Of a stretch of 64,000 nt of DNA, positions 12,900-22,002 are shown in pieces; positions within the stretch are counted from its first letter, which is position 1, and each line of letters opens with the position of its first letter. The stretch lies in contig JACGCM010001441.1 in NCBI GenBank assembly GCA_014058105.1, forward strand, positions 992,001-1,056,000. Reading direction: 5' to 3'. The translations under genes were made by a program, and so were the position numbers. The stretch is from Kingdonia uniflora. Taxonomy: Eukaryota; Streptophyta; Magnoliopsida; Ranunculales; Circaeasteraceae. The notes below the pieces were generated by a model that had not been told where the DNA came from, did not search any database, and was given only the letters and a program-made list of their open reading frames with translations.

Positions 12900-15634
12900 T
12901 CAGAATTGCGATCTAAAGCATCGGAGTGGGGTAAAATCTGTACCGGTCTTAATTTATAGCCAGGAGTATTGTGATTCATTTAGTAACTATCCATGGTTGC
13001 TTTAAGTTAAAAAGAAACTCTACACTACGATCCAACCTCTCAAACGAGTTACCGGTAGCCATGCTTCTAGGAATTACGATGTAAAACATCGGAATGGTAC
13101 GAAATCTGTAAAGGTCTAAAATTAAAGCTAGGATTGTTGCAATTCATTTGCGAACTATCCTTTATTGTTGACAGTTAAAAAGAAACACTTTACCATGATC
13201 CAACCATTCAAACGTGTTGCCGGTAGACAAACATCTTAGAATTGCCTTCTAAAGCATCGAAATGGTATAAAATTTGTATCGGTATAAAATTATGACTGGG
13301 AATGATACGTGTCATTAGGTAACTATCCTAGCTTTTTGTCGGCCAGGAGGAATCTCTTGAACATGATTCAACCTCTCAAACGAGTTGCCGATAGCCTAGT
13401 TTCTCAAAATTATGATCTAAATCATCGTAATGGGGTGAAATCCATACCGGGCTTATATTAAAGCCTAGAGTATTGCGATTCAATTTGTATTTATCCTTTT
13501 TTATTGTCGGTCAAATAAAAACTTTACAGTACGATCCAACCCCTCGAACAAATTCTCGGTAGCCAAACTTTTAAGAATTGCGTTCTAAAGCATCAGAATG
13601 GTATGAAATCCATACCGGTCTTAAATTAAAAGTGAGAGTGTTACGATTCATTTGGTAACTATCCGAGATTGTTGTCGGCAATAAAGTAATTCTTAAACAC
13701 GATCCAACATCTCATATTAGTTGTCGGTAGCTGAGTTTCACAGAATTGAGATCTAATGCATCAGAGTAGAACAAAACCCGTACTAGTCATAAATTAAAGC
13801 CGGGAGTGATGCAATTCATTTGGTAACTATCCAACCTTGTGCTTGGTCAAAAAGAAACTCTTCACCACATTTTATCCTCTCGAACGAGTTACCAGTAGCC
13901 AAGCTTCTAAGAATTATGTTCTAAATCATCGGAATGGTACTAAATCCATCCCGGTCTTAAATTAAAATCGGGGGTATTGCGATTCAAGTGGTAACTATTC
14001 AATCATTTTGTCGGTTATAAAGAAACTCTTGACCTTGATCCAACCTCTCAAACAAGTTCTCAGTCGCCAATCTTCAAAGAATTGGGTTTAAAAGTATCGG
14101 AATGATATGAAATCCATACCGGTCGATAATAATAGCCGGGAATGTTGTGTATTAATTGGTAATTATCCTAGCTAGTTGTCAGCCAAGAAAAAACTCTTAA
14201 CCACGATTCAACCTCTCAAACGAGTTATCGATAGCCAAGTTTCTCATAATTGCGATCTAAGCACCGTAGTGGGGTGAAATTCGTACCGGTCAAAAATTAA
14301 AGTCGGGAGTGTTTTGATTCATTTTGTAATGATCTTTGCATGCTTCCGGTGGAAAATATTTTTTCACCACGATCTAACCTCCCAAACGAGTTGTCGGTAG
14401 CCAAGCATCTAAGAATTGCATTCTAAAGCATCAGAATGGTACAAAATCCATACCGGTCTTAAATTAAAATCGGGAGTGCTGTGATTTATTTGGTAACTAT
14501 CCTTAGTTGTTGTCGGCCATAATGAAACTCTACGCCTCACTTCATCCTCTCAAACGAGTTACCGGTAGCCAAGCTTTTAAGAATTGTGTTTCTAAAGCAT
14601 CAGAATGGTATCAAATCCCTACTAGTTTAAAATTATAGCCAGGAACGTTGCGTGTCATTTGTTAACTACCCTAGCTGGTTGCCAGCCAAGAAGAAACTCT
14701 TAACCATGATTCAATCGCTCAAACGAGTTGCGGATAGCCAAGTTTCTAAGAATTGTGATCTAAAGCATCAGAGTAGGGTAAACTCCGAACCAGTCTTAAT
14801 TTAAAACCGGGAGTATTGTGATTCATTTGGTAACTATCCTTGGTTGTTTTAAGTCAAAAAGAAACTCTTCACGAACCTCTCAAACGTGTTACCTGTAGCC
14901 ATGTTTCTAAGAATTACGATCTAAAGCATCAGAATGGTTCGAAATCCTTACCGGTCTTAAATTAAAACCAAGAGTATTGTAATTTATTTTATCACTATCC
15001 TTGATTGTTGATGGCCGAAAAGAAACTATTCACCACGATCCAACCTCTCAAGCGAATTATCGGTAGCCAAACTTATTAGTATTGCATCCTAAAGTATCAT
15101 AATGGTCTAAAATCTGAACCAGTCTAAAATTATAGCCAGGAATGTTGCGTGCCATTTGGTAATTATTTTAGCTTGTTGTCAGTTATAAACTAATTATTAA
15201 TCATGATCCAACCTCTCAAATGAGTTGCTGGTAGTCGAGCTTCTCAGAATTGTTATCTTAAGCATCAGAGTGGTGTGAAATCCGTACCGTTCATAAATTG
15301 AAGTCAGGAGTGATGCGATTCATTTGTTAACTATCCTAGTTTGTGTTTCGTCAAAAATAAGCTTTTAACCACGATCTAACCTCTCAAACAAGTTACCGGT
15401 AGCCAAGCTTATGAGAGTTGTGTTCTATAGCATCAGAATGGTACAAAATCCGTACCTGTCTTAAAGTAAAACCAGGAGTGTTGCGATTCATTTGTTAACA
15501 ATCCTAACTTATTGTCAGTCATAAAGAAACTCTTCACCTCGATCCAACCTCTCAAATGAGTTGCCGGTAATTACGTTCTAAAGCATCAGAATGGTATCAA
15601 ATCCGTACAAATCTAAAATATAGTCGGGAATGTT
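12900..15634. repeat. 168-bp satellite array, domain I, fourth block
   Basis: The same 168-bp satellite in the same orientation, resuming at CAGAATTGCGATCTAAAGCA right after the LINE fragment. It ends with TAGTCGGGAATGTT (15621-15634), which directly abuts a T run. The matching monomer position resumes at 22003, so the next 6.4 kb is an insertion into one monomer. No gene is seen. Confidence 0.95.
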
Positions 15635-15860
15635 TTTTTTTTGGGATAGTTAGCTGGGGTTAAGGCAGTCACCAACCAGCTATATTAATCAAAAAAGGGG
15701 CTGCTACCTAGCATACTCTTTCCCAGCTGCATCATCAGATAATAAGGTCTGCAAGCCTAATGGGAATAGGATGCTAGTTGGTGAGACAATACAATCATCT
15801 TTATTACATTACACAATGGTGTTTTTCAAATAGACAAGTTTGCCATTGCCTCAATAATAA
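15635..15860 (-). mobile_element. Probable 3' UTR and poly(A) end of the LINE
   Basis: The T run at 15633-15642 corresponds to the element's poly(A) on the minus strand. Read on the minus strand, the sequence before it contains TAATGTAATAAAG, a polyadenylation-signal-like stretch (AATAAA), and ends in a pyrimidine/purine-mixed UTR as plant LINEs do. No protein match was seen in the minus frame 15804-16010. Confidence 0.55.
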
Positions 15861-16012
15861 AGAGGGGCTAGCATTTAATGAGAAGGGTAAGATTGACGGT
15901 CTAGATCTATTTAACTCTTGATTGAATAAACAAGTTGAAGGGTAATTTAGACTAAACATAGACAAAAGGTAGATTAGTCTCATTAGCCAATTGTTAAATA
16001 ATTCTATCATGC
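15861..16012. other. Unassigned stretch between LINE 3' end and captured exon
   Basis: AT-rich sequence with no motif I recognise. It may still belong to the LINE 3' region, or be the edge of the nested insertion. The 12-mer GCCGACTCTTTC occurs at its right end (about 16013) and again at about 16920. Confidence 0.3.
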
Positions 16013-16463
16013 CGACTCTTTCTTCACAATCGTAATTCTTTCTTTCTTATTATCAAATTCCTCTTTCAAAAACCTCTCACTCATCTTCCATCCTTTTAAA
16101 TATCAGAGCCCTTCTTTACAACAAAATCAAAAACTAAATCGATTATCAAGTTTGCTGTTAAGTATCTTTCTTAAATCGAAAACCAAAATTGATTTCCCCT
16201 ATATCGAATCCAATCTCCAATTCTAGGGTTTTGATCATCTCTCAATACTTCATTTATCAAAACCTATTTGTAAATTAGATTTTCCACCATGATTGACGAT
16301 CTAATGGAGAAGGTGAGTGCTTTCGGGGAACGATTCAATATCAGCTCAGCCCAGGTAGGGCAAAAAGTTATGGCTGGTATGAGCTCGATGAGCTTTAAGA
16401 TTAAGGAGCTTTTAAAACTGATAAGATCGTCGAAGACGCGACATATGAGCAAACCTGATTTGT
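16013..16463 (+). pseudogene. Captured 5' UTR and first exon of a TOL1-like gene
   Basis: A pyrimidine-rich leader with a TTTCCACC start context precedes ATG at 16289. The first 42 codons read MIDDLMEKVSAFGERFNISS and continue with a GQKVMAGMSSMSFKIKELL stretch. From memory of the family, this matches the short N-terminal leader of plant TOM1-like (TOL1-type) proteins, which bind ubiquitin and act as ESCRT-0-like sorting adaptors at endosomes. The VHS and GAT domains that do this work should follow and are absent. The frame closes at 16498 after a tail (LIRSSKTRHMSKPD) that may be a rearranged scrap of the same gene or of a LINE. Lying inside a mobile element composite, this is best read as transposon-mediated capture, not a working gene. 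A homology search would settle the identity. Confidence 0.55.
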
Positions 16464-16610
16464 CGTTGGTTTTGCTTGAGGATGGGAAATGGGGATAAAA
16501 TTAATATCCTGAATGATAACTGGATTGGAGAGTATGCTCTTCACTCTCAAGTCATTTGTGCCTATAGCCTTATAAGAGTAAGCCAAATTTTGGCTTCTTC
16601 ACTGCAGTAG
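16464..16610 (+). pseudogene. LINE ORF2 scrap (GNGDKINI motif)
   Basis: In the plus frame beginning at 16464 the translation starts RWFCLRMGNGDKINILNDNW and closes at TAG 16608-16610. The pattern RW...GNGxKINIxxDNW is a hallmark of plant LINE ORF2 proteins, just upstream of the zinc-binding zf-RVT domain. It overlaps the end of the TOL1-like frame by 35 bp in another frame. It lies on the opposite strand from the larger LINE, which has its own version of the motif (GYGENIFFWMDPW, minus strand near 21570), so it comes from a second element. Confidence 0.6.
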
Positions 16611-16722
16611 CCAGCCTTCGTTGATTTCTTGCCGCACCTTATTTGGAGCACATTTCCTCCCATAGCTAACGCTTCTTGAAATCTCTCTATAGCAATCTAT
16701 CTCAAAGGGAGTACTGGTACTG

Positions 16723-16828
16723 AGGACGACGAAAGGGCAACTGAGGATGACAGACTAGTTCAGGGCAACCGCGGATAACAAACCAGTTCAACGAAACCGC
16801 GGATGACAGACCAGTTTAGGGCAGTTCA
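16723..16828. repeat. 28-bp minisatellite, three full units
   Basis: Units at 16745-16772 (starting GGATGACAGACTAGTTCAGG), 16773-16800 (GGATAACAAACCAGTTCAAC) and 16801-16828 (GGATGACAGACCAGTTTAGG), preceded by a degenerate partial unit (GGACGACGAAAGGGCAACTGA). The period is 28 bp. It is more GC-rich than its surroundings and of unknown origin. Confidence 0.8.
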
Positions 16829-17539
16829 GCTCAAAACTGTCTTAAAACGTGTTGTTTGAAGGATACTAGCACCAGTTCAGTTCGACTAAAGTCAGAATAA
16901 CGAATCGAATGCACATAGGCCGACTCTTTCGCTCCAAAACATCAACAATAAATCCTTTCCTTCTTGCTAAGATTGAGGATGAGATGGCTTCAGACCTCAG
17001 GTTACATTATCTATTATCTATATATATAGCTTCTATCTAAAGTCATGGAACGCAAATAATCCCCTGCAGGTTGAATACAAGAAAGTAGAGTTCGTAGATG
17101 TATGCTACCCTCAGGACTATGGATTCTCCTACCCCTTTATAACTCCGTAGACTGATGTTTCACGAAGCATCTTATGCTTTGACCCCCTTGGTAGGATTTC
17201 ATAGGAATCTGATCACGAAAGGACACTAACTATCTAATGCCAGACCTAGACTAGGTCGACTCAAAGGTCCTAGATTTTCCGCTGTGATCAATCACGCTTC
17301 TGCTTTATATTTTTCGTTAACCTAAGCTCTCTTCTTTATGGTGAACCCAAGCTCTCTAATTTCGAATGATGTTTTTTCAAAATTTTCACAAAGTAGTTTT
17401 CGATTTGTTAATTATAGTTGTACATGCTCTCTAATATAGTTTTTGGTTTATTATACTCTATGATTTGTGATTTCACTTAGGATTTTGATCACCTATTATA
17501 AATTTAGAACATAATTTTCAAACTTTACTTGTTGTTGCT
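16829..17539. other. Unassigned non-satellite sequence
   Basis: Mixed-composition DNA without a long open frame or recognisable domain. It includes a TATATATA stretch near 17020 and an AGACCTAGACTAGGTCGACT near-palindrome around 17245-17265. From about 17330 it becomes T-rich, like plant intron or UTR sequence. Possibly part of the nested mobile element. Confidence 0.35.
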
Positions 17540-17615
17540 ATTGGTATTGATCTGGGATTTATTATACTTTGTGATTTGTGATTGGTATTGATCTGTGATT
17601 TGTTATACTTTGAAA
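17540..17615. repeat. 41-bp tandem duplication
   Basis: ATTGGTATTGATCTG at 17540 repeats at 17581 (period 41), followed in each case by GGATTTATTATACTTTG or TGATTTGTTATACTTTG. A related TTTATTATACTCTATGATTT lies just upstream near 17450. A simple local duplication in AT-rich DNA. Confidence 0.75.
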
Positions 17616-20339
17616 CTTTTTTCATTTGGTACTTGAAACTTAGTCAATTTTAGGGTACTGCATGCAATTTTGAAGTTTGTTGTACTATATAACCAATCAA
17701 ATTTGTTGTTTCTTCTATTCTTCATTTTCTTGCTGTTGTTGTAGAAAGAGAAGATTGAGTCCTTCACTCTTTCTCTCTAATTGTTGCTTTAATCTTATAT
17801 GCAGACGATAGGTTTCGTTTGACCTACCATGGCTACGAATTTCATGCTATTAAGACATTGGTTATGTTTTTCTTCTACTAACTCTCCAATCCTTAAGGTT
17901 GAAGGTCTGAATTAAACTCGCCTCTAAAGGTATGTTCAACAATTTGTTATTTCTTTCCTTTGGTTTGAAGGCAGTTCCTTATGATCTTCTTTTTCTCCTT
18001 CATTAATTGCTCAATTGGTCTGAAATTAGAGTTTAGTTTCTGCATATGTGATTGAGGAAGCATGATAACTATTTGATAAACCCGATTTGGATCTTAAGGT
18101 CTAAGGGTTTGACTTATGTTTATTTGATATTGATAGTGGGGGTTTATCTTTTACTCTTAATTTTAGCTTAACTTGGGCCATTTTGGGTGGCTGTGTCACT
18201 TAATTACTCCTGATTGTAGCTTGAATTTGCGTTACTTTGGGTAGTTTGAGTGTTTAAATTTGCTTAATAAATCTTGGTTTCTACTTTAATCTTCTTTGGC
18301 TGGATTTTGAGTAAGATTTTAATTATTCTATACGCTATTATTTTTCTTTGATAGAGCCTCGACTAACAATATTGATCTTTTAGAGAAGCAGATTCCCTAT
18401 GAATACTTTCTTTCTTTCTTTGTTAGGCGAATATATTTTTTAAGCTACTTTATCTTGTAAAGTTATTGAAAAAGTCGGAGGAAGACAAAGATTAATGAAC
18501 ATAAGAACAAAATCAATTTGAATACACATTTGTGGCTATAACAGGATATTAGTGCGACAATGCTACAACAGAACATAATAACCTCTCGGATATGAGCACA
18601 TCATAACATAAATTATGAATAGTTGCATATCTTACTCTTCACACCCATTTATGGTCATACCTCTATTTTTTATGCTCCATGAGACCAAATTCGTGTCCCA
18701 ATCAAAAAGTTGAGTTTCGGAAGAAAAAATGAAAATATTTTGCTCATTACCTTGTAAGTAACTCCTCCTGTATCTTTAATTTTTTGAATTTTCAGCAGAC
18801 TTAGTTTTAGATGTTCTTTCGCCATTGAGGATTATTTGCCAACTTTAACAGTCTTTTAGTGACATTTTCTCTTCTTTTTTTTGCAAGGTTGGATCAAAAA
18901 GTGAGTACACTCCCTGGTCTATTTTCATTAACTTGAAGTTTTCATACGAGAAACATCCCTCTTGCATTTAGTTAGCAAATTTCTAAATTTTATTCGCCTT
19001 AGTCCATAAATTTTTGACCATGACTACATTAGTTGCCACAAAATTCATTCATCATGATGAAATGTATACTTTATTGTTATTGTTTCCATTAAGTTAAGTT
19101 ATAAACTCAAACTTTTTATCTCAATATAAGCAAACATCAACCAGCTGGATGATATCCTGCTCTAAAAATGATGATCTAGGAGGACAATCTGAGTTAACAC
19201 AAAACATATCTCAAAGGGACCGCCATTGGAGTAATTTTTTCTTCTCCTTCTTATGCTTCCAAGGATCTGATCTACTATATCTATGCTTGCATGATTCTAC
19301 TACTGTTTAAAGATTAAATAATGAAATTGCAGGTGAGAAAATAATGGCGAAGGTGATTGTGCCTGATTAGTAGAAATGGAAGGTGGAGTTTAAAGAAAAA
19401 ACTAAGACAAGCTCCTCTCCAAAAGAAATAAGTTTGTTCAACCCCAATCTTCAATCTTTATATTTGGACATTTGGGTTTTTCGTCATTATTATTTACAAT
19501 ATAGATTTTATTTTATTTTTTCATGTTTAGTTATATTTTTTTTGAAATTTAGTTGTCTTGATTTTTACAGATTTTATGGAGAACTCTAAAAATTACGGGA
19601 CAAAATCTAATGAAGATAAAACTCAGCCGAATGTTACAAAGGATGGAGTATTTATAATTACATTTCCAAAAAAAATGTAAATATTCAAATTTGTGATGAA
19701 AATCAAATTACAAGCAAGTTGTAAATTTTTATGAAGTGGAAAAGATTTTATCTGTCATTTGTTTTATTATCAACTCATTTGAAATGAAAGTTGCATTTTT
19801 CATTTGACATTTTACTGTTTTACTTTCATTTAAGATTTACTCTCAATTGTATCATTATCTATTTGTGATGGTTTTTAAGTTACAGGTTTTTCCAGTTTAA
19901 GCATATCCAAGTTAGATCTTAAATCGTGTGGAAAAAAATATTTTCACGGCGCTTTCTCTATTAACTTGAAATTATTTTCGGCGAACTCATGATTGTTGGT
20001 AATCTTTTGAGTTATCTTTGTGATTCAACTGTTGTCGAGGAAATTTTCAAATTTAATCTCATGATTTTTTAAGTATAAAATGTGATTGAATAATCCCGAA
20101 AGAAAAAAAAATGATAATTCCAACGCGATTTTTCTGCATCTAGGGTTTTGGGTTTGCATATGGAAAAATGCTTCTGGTTATTCTGGCAATTTTTTCATGC
20201 CACTACCTCTTTCTAATTACTGAAAGTTTATAATGGGGTTGTTTAATTATTACTTTTTGCAGTCACGGCCCTCTACCATAATTGAAGTACAAAAAGTTTG
20301 GTACTTGAGTTTTAGCGCCGAAGACGCATCGCTGGGATC
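17616..20339. other. AT-rich intron/UTR-like sequence, no gene supported
   Basis: Low-GC, T-rich sequence typical of plant introns or intergenic DNA. A small open frame from ATG 17829 (MATNFMLLRHWLCFSSTNSP..., 28 codons) is followed by an AAAGGTATGT donor-like site, but nothing confirms a gene. Another short frame, 19383-19589, is hydrophobic by composition only. No domain, SINE, satellite monomer or long terminal repeat was seen. It is flanked by LINE coding DNA on the right, so it lies within the nested insertion. Confidence 0.4.
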
Positions 20340-20779
20340 ATTGTGGCGAGCCACGGGTAGTACTAGTCTATTACATTAAGAGGAGAAGCTAAAAAATGGG
20401 CACATGAATTAGCCTCCTTAAAATGATTGTCAATTCAAAATTCTTCTATCAGGATTATCTTGTCTTGAATGGAGTTTAAAATGGCACAGTAGCCCCACGG
20501 GGTAGCATTGCAGTGTTTAATGATGTTAATAAGCAGTTTGTAGTCAATTGACACCCAAACTGATTTGATGCCATTGTTAGTTGCATGGTAAAGCCCTTTA
20601 CCCAGTGCTTTGAGAGAGTGATAAATTCTTGATCTTGAGACTTCTTTCCCAGCAACTCCCAATATGAATGTGCCAACAACATCCCTGAAAAGTCCTCCAT
20701 GGCCTCCCACATGAGTAGAAGCAATGTTAAGAAGAAACATCCCAGAAGGAGGGGGAATCCATTGGCATATGCTTTCCTC
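20340..20779 (-). pseudogene. LINE RNase H-like domain, degraded
   Basis: The minus-strand frame ending near 20435 reads PPPSG-MFLLNIASTHVGGH, then GLFRDVVGTFI, and ends QDKIILIEEF. The layout matches the C-terminal plant RNase H-like domain of LINE ORF2, which removes the RNA template: W-PPPxGxxKxNxDG, then GxxRD. Where the family has N-x-D-G with a catalytic aspartate, this copy reads NIAST, so the first metal-binding residue is lost. A downstream piece in another frame (HFKEANSCAHFLASPL) resembles the usual REANxxAhxLA helix, so at least one frameshift has occurred. It follows the zf-RVT domain directly. Confidence 0.7.
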
Positions 20780-21205
20780 CTACCTACTTTGGCCAATATT
20801 CACACTCCAGCAAGCACACAACCTAACTGCTTCTGCATTATCTGTTGTTCCTCCAAGCACATGTTCAATTATGACGCCTAGTTCTGCACAAATAGAATGA
20901 ATTGTGGCTTTAGGAGTAATGAGCTTGTTCTCAAAACACTCAAGGTTCCTCCCCATCCATATAAAAGCAATCATAGTACAAAAGATGGTTTTTATCACAA
21001 CAGTTCTAGTACTCCCTGATTTCAGGTTCAACATCCAATTGACTTCATTATCCAGATTACCTGTAACCCTTTTAATCGCACATTTATGCAAAAGCATAAC
21101 CCATAAGAACTGGGCAAGAGGACATGTCATAAATAAGTGATTCTCATCCTCACCAGGTTGCCCACAAATATAACAGCTAGCTGTTTGCAATACATTCATT
21201 TGCAT
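20780..21205 (-). pseudogene. LINE zf-RVT zinc-binding domain
   Basis: This 141-residue minus-strand frame contains CYICGQPGEDENHLFMTCPL, that is C-x2-C with H and C following at family spacing, then AQFLWVMLL. This is the zf-RVT domain found after the reverse transcriptase in plant LINE proteins. The following FIWMGRNLECFENK resembles the usual W-x-RN-x-x-x-F motif linking zf-RVT to RNase H. The frame is open, but its neighbours on both sides are in other frames, so the protein as a whole is broken. Confidence 0.85.
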
Positions 21206-22002
21206 AAGTCTATTCTAAGTTCTAAGGTTTTCAGAGAAGGCTCTCCAAGCATTAAACCTTCTCCTAGCTATACTAATTGTGTTCCATGGTATAGAGTACC
21301 AATCCACTTTATCTTTTCTAGGTTAAAGAGTTTCTTAAGTGGAGGCAAGAGAGTACTTCCCATGAGTTGAAGGGGTCCGGACCATTGTATCCTCCCCATT
21401 TCTAATAATGTCAACAGAATAAATTGGGAGTAAGATACTATCACTTAACATGTAGGATATATAAGTAGGAATCTTCCACTCCCCATTAAACACTAAGGCC
21501 GAAACTTTAGCATTTAAATGTAGGGTTGAGTCATACCTAAAGTTTTGTTAAAATCTGCCAAAAAGGATCCCATTTGGATGCCAGGGGTCCATCCAAAAAA
21601 ATATATTTTCACCATACCCTATAACATGTCTTACCAACTTACAAGCAATGCTCCTAGCTGCCATAACGTTCTTCCAAACCCAGGAGCAAGAAGAAGGGGC
21701 ATTCATTTCCCAAAAATTCCTACCTATGATTAGATTGGCCTCAACCCAATCCGCCTATAAGCTGCTTTGTTTAGTTGCAATCCTACACACATGTCTCAAG
21801 ATTGCTGATAAGTTCAAAGTTTTAAGACACTTAAAGCCTAGACCCCCTTCTTTTTTTAGGTAACAAAGACTATTCCATTTGAGGGGGGCTCTTTTATCAG
21901 AATCAAAAGTCCCTGGCCAGAGAAATTTTAAGCATATTTTTCCAATATGATTAACCACAGTTTGGGGACGATTTAAAATACCACACCAATAGAGATGTCA
22001 TT
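21206..22002 (-). pseudogene. LINE reverse transcriptase C-terminal part, broken
   Basis: Read on the minus strand from the right edge: LYWCGILNRPQTVV, NHIGKICLKFLWPG, LKWNSLCYLKKEGGLGFKCL and NLSAILRHVCRI. These are the thumb-to-connector motifs of plant LINE ORF2 (YW...KVI..I...FLWxG, W...C.PK.EGGLG.R). Further on come GYGENIFFWMDPWHP and LPPLKKLFNLEKIKWIGTLY, the segment before zf-RVT. Stops and frame changes interrupt it. The catalytic FADD part is missing because the element is cut at 22002. Confidence 0.82.

Larger units (their letters stand above)
15635..22002 (-). mobile_element. Composite insertion: 5'-truncated LINE with nested DNA
   Basis: The satellite is broken at TAGTCGGGAATGTT (15621-15634) and continues in the same phase from TATGCCGGGAATGTTGCG (22003 on), so the shared CGGGAATGTT and neighbouring bases look like a target site duplication of about 14 bp. 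The left edge is a T run (poly(A) tail of a minus-strand element). The right edge is mid-reverse-transcriptase, the usual 5' truncation of a LINE. LINE coding remains occupy 20340-22002 and probable 3' UTR 15635-15860. The roughly 4.5 kb between them is unrelated DNA, presumably a later nested insertion, though I could not find its exact ends. Confidence 0.75.

Noticed and set aside
16264..16586. Minus-strand frames overlapping the TOL1-like exon
   Set aside because: Shadows of the plus-strand coding remnants. No motif recognised.
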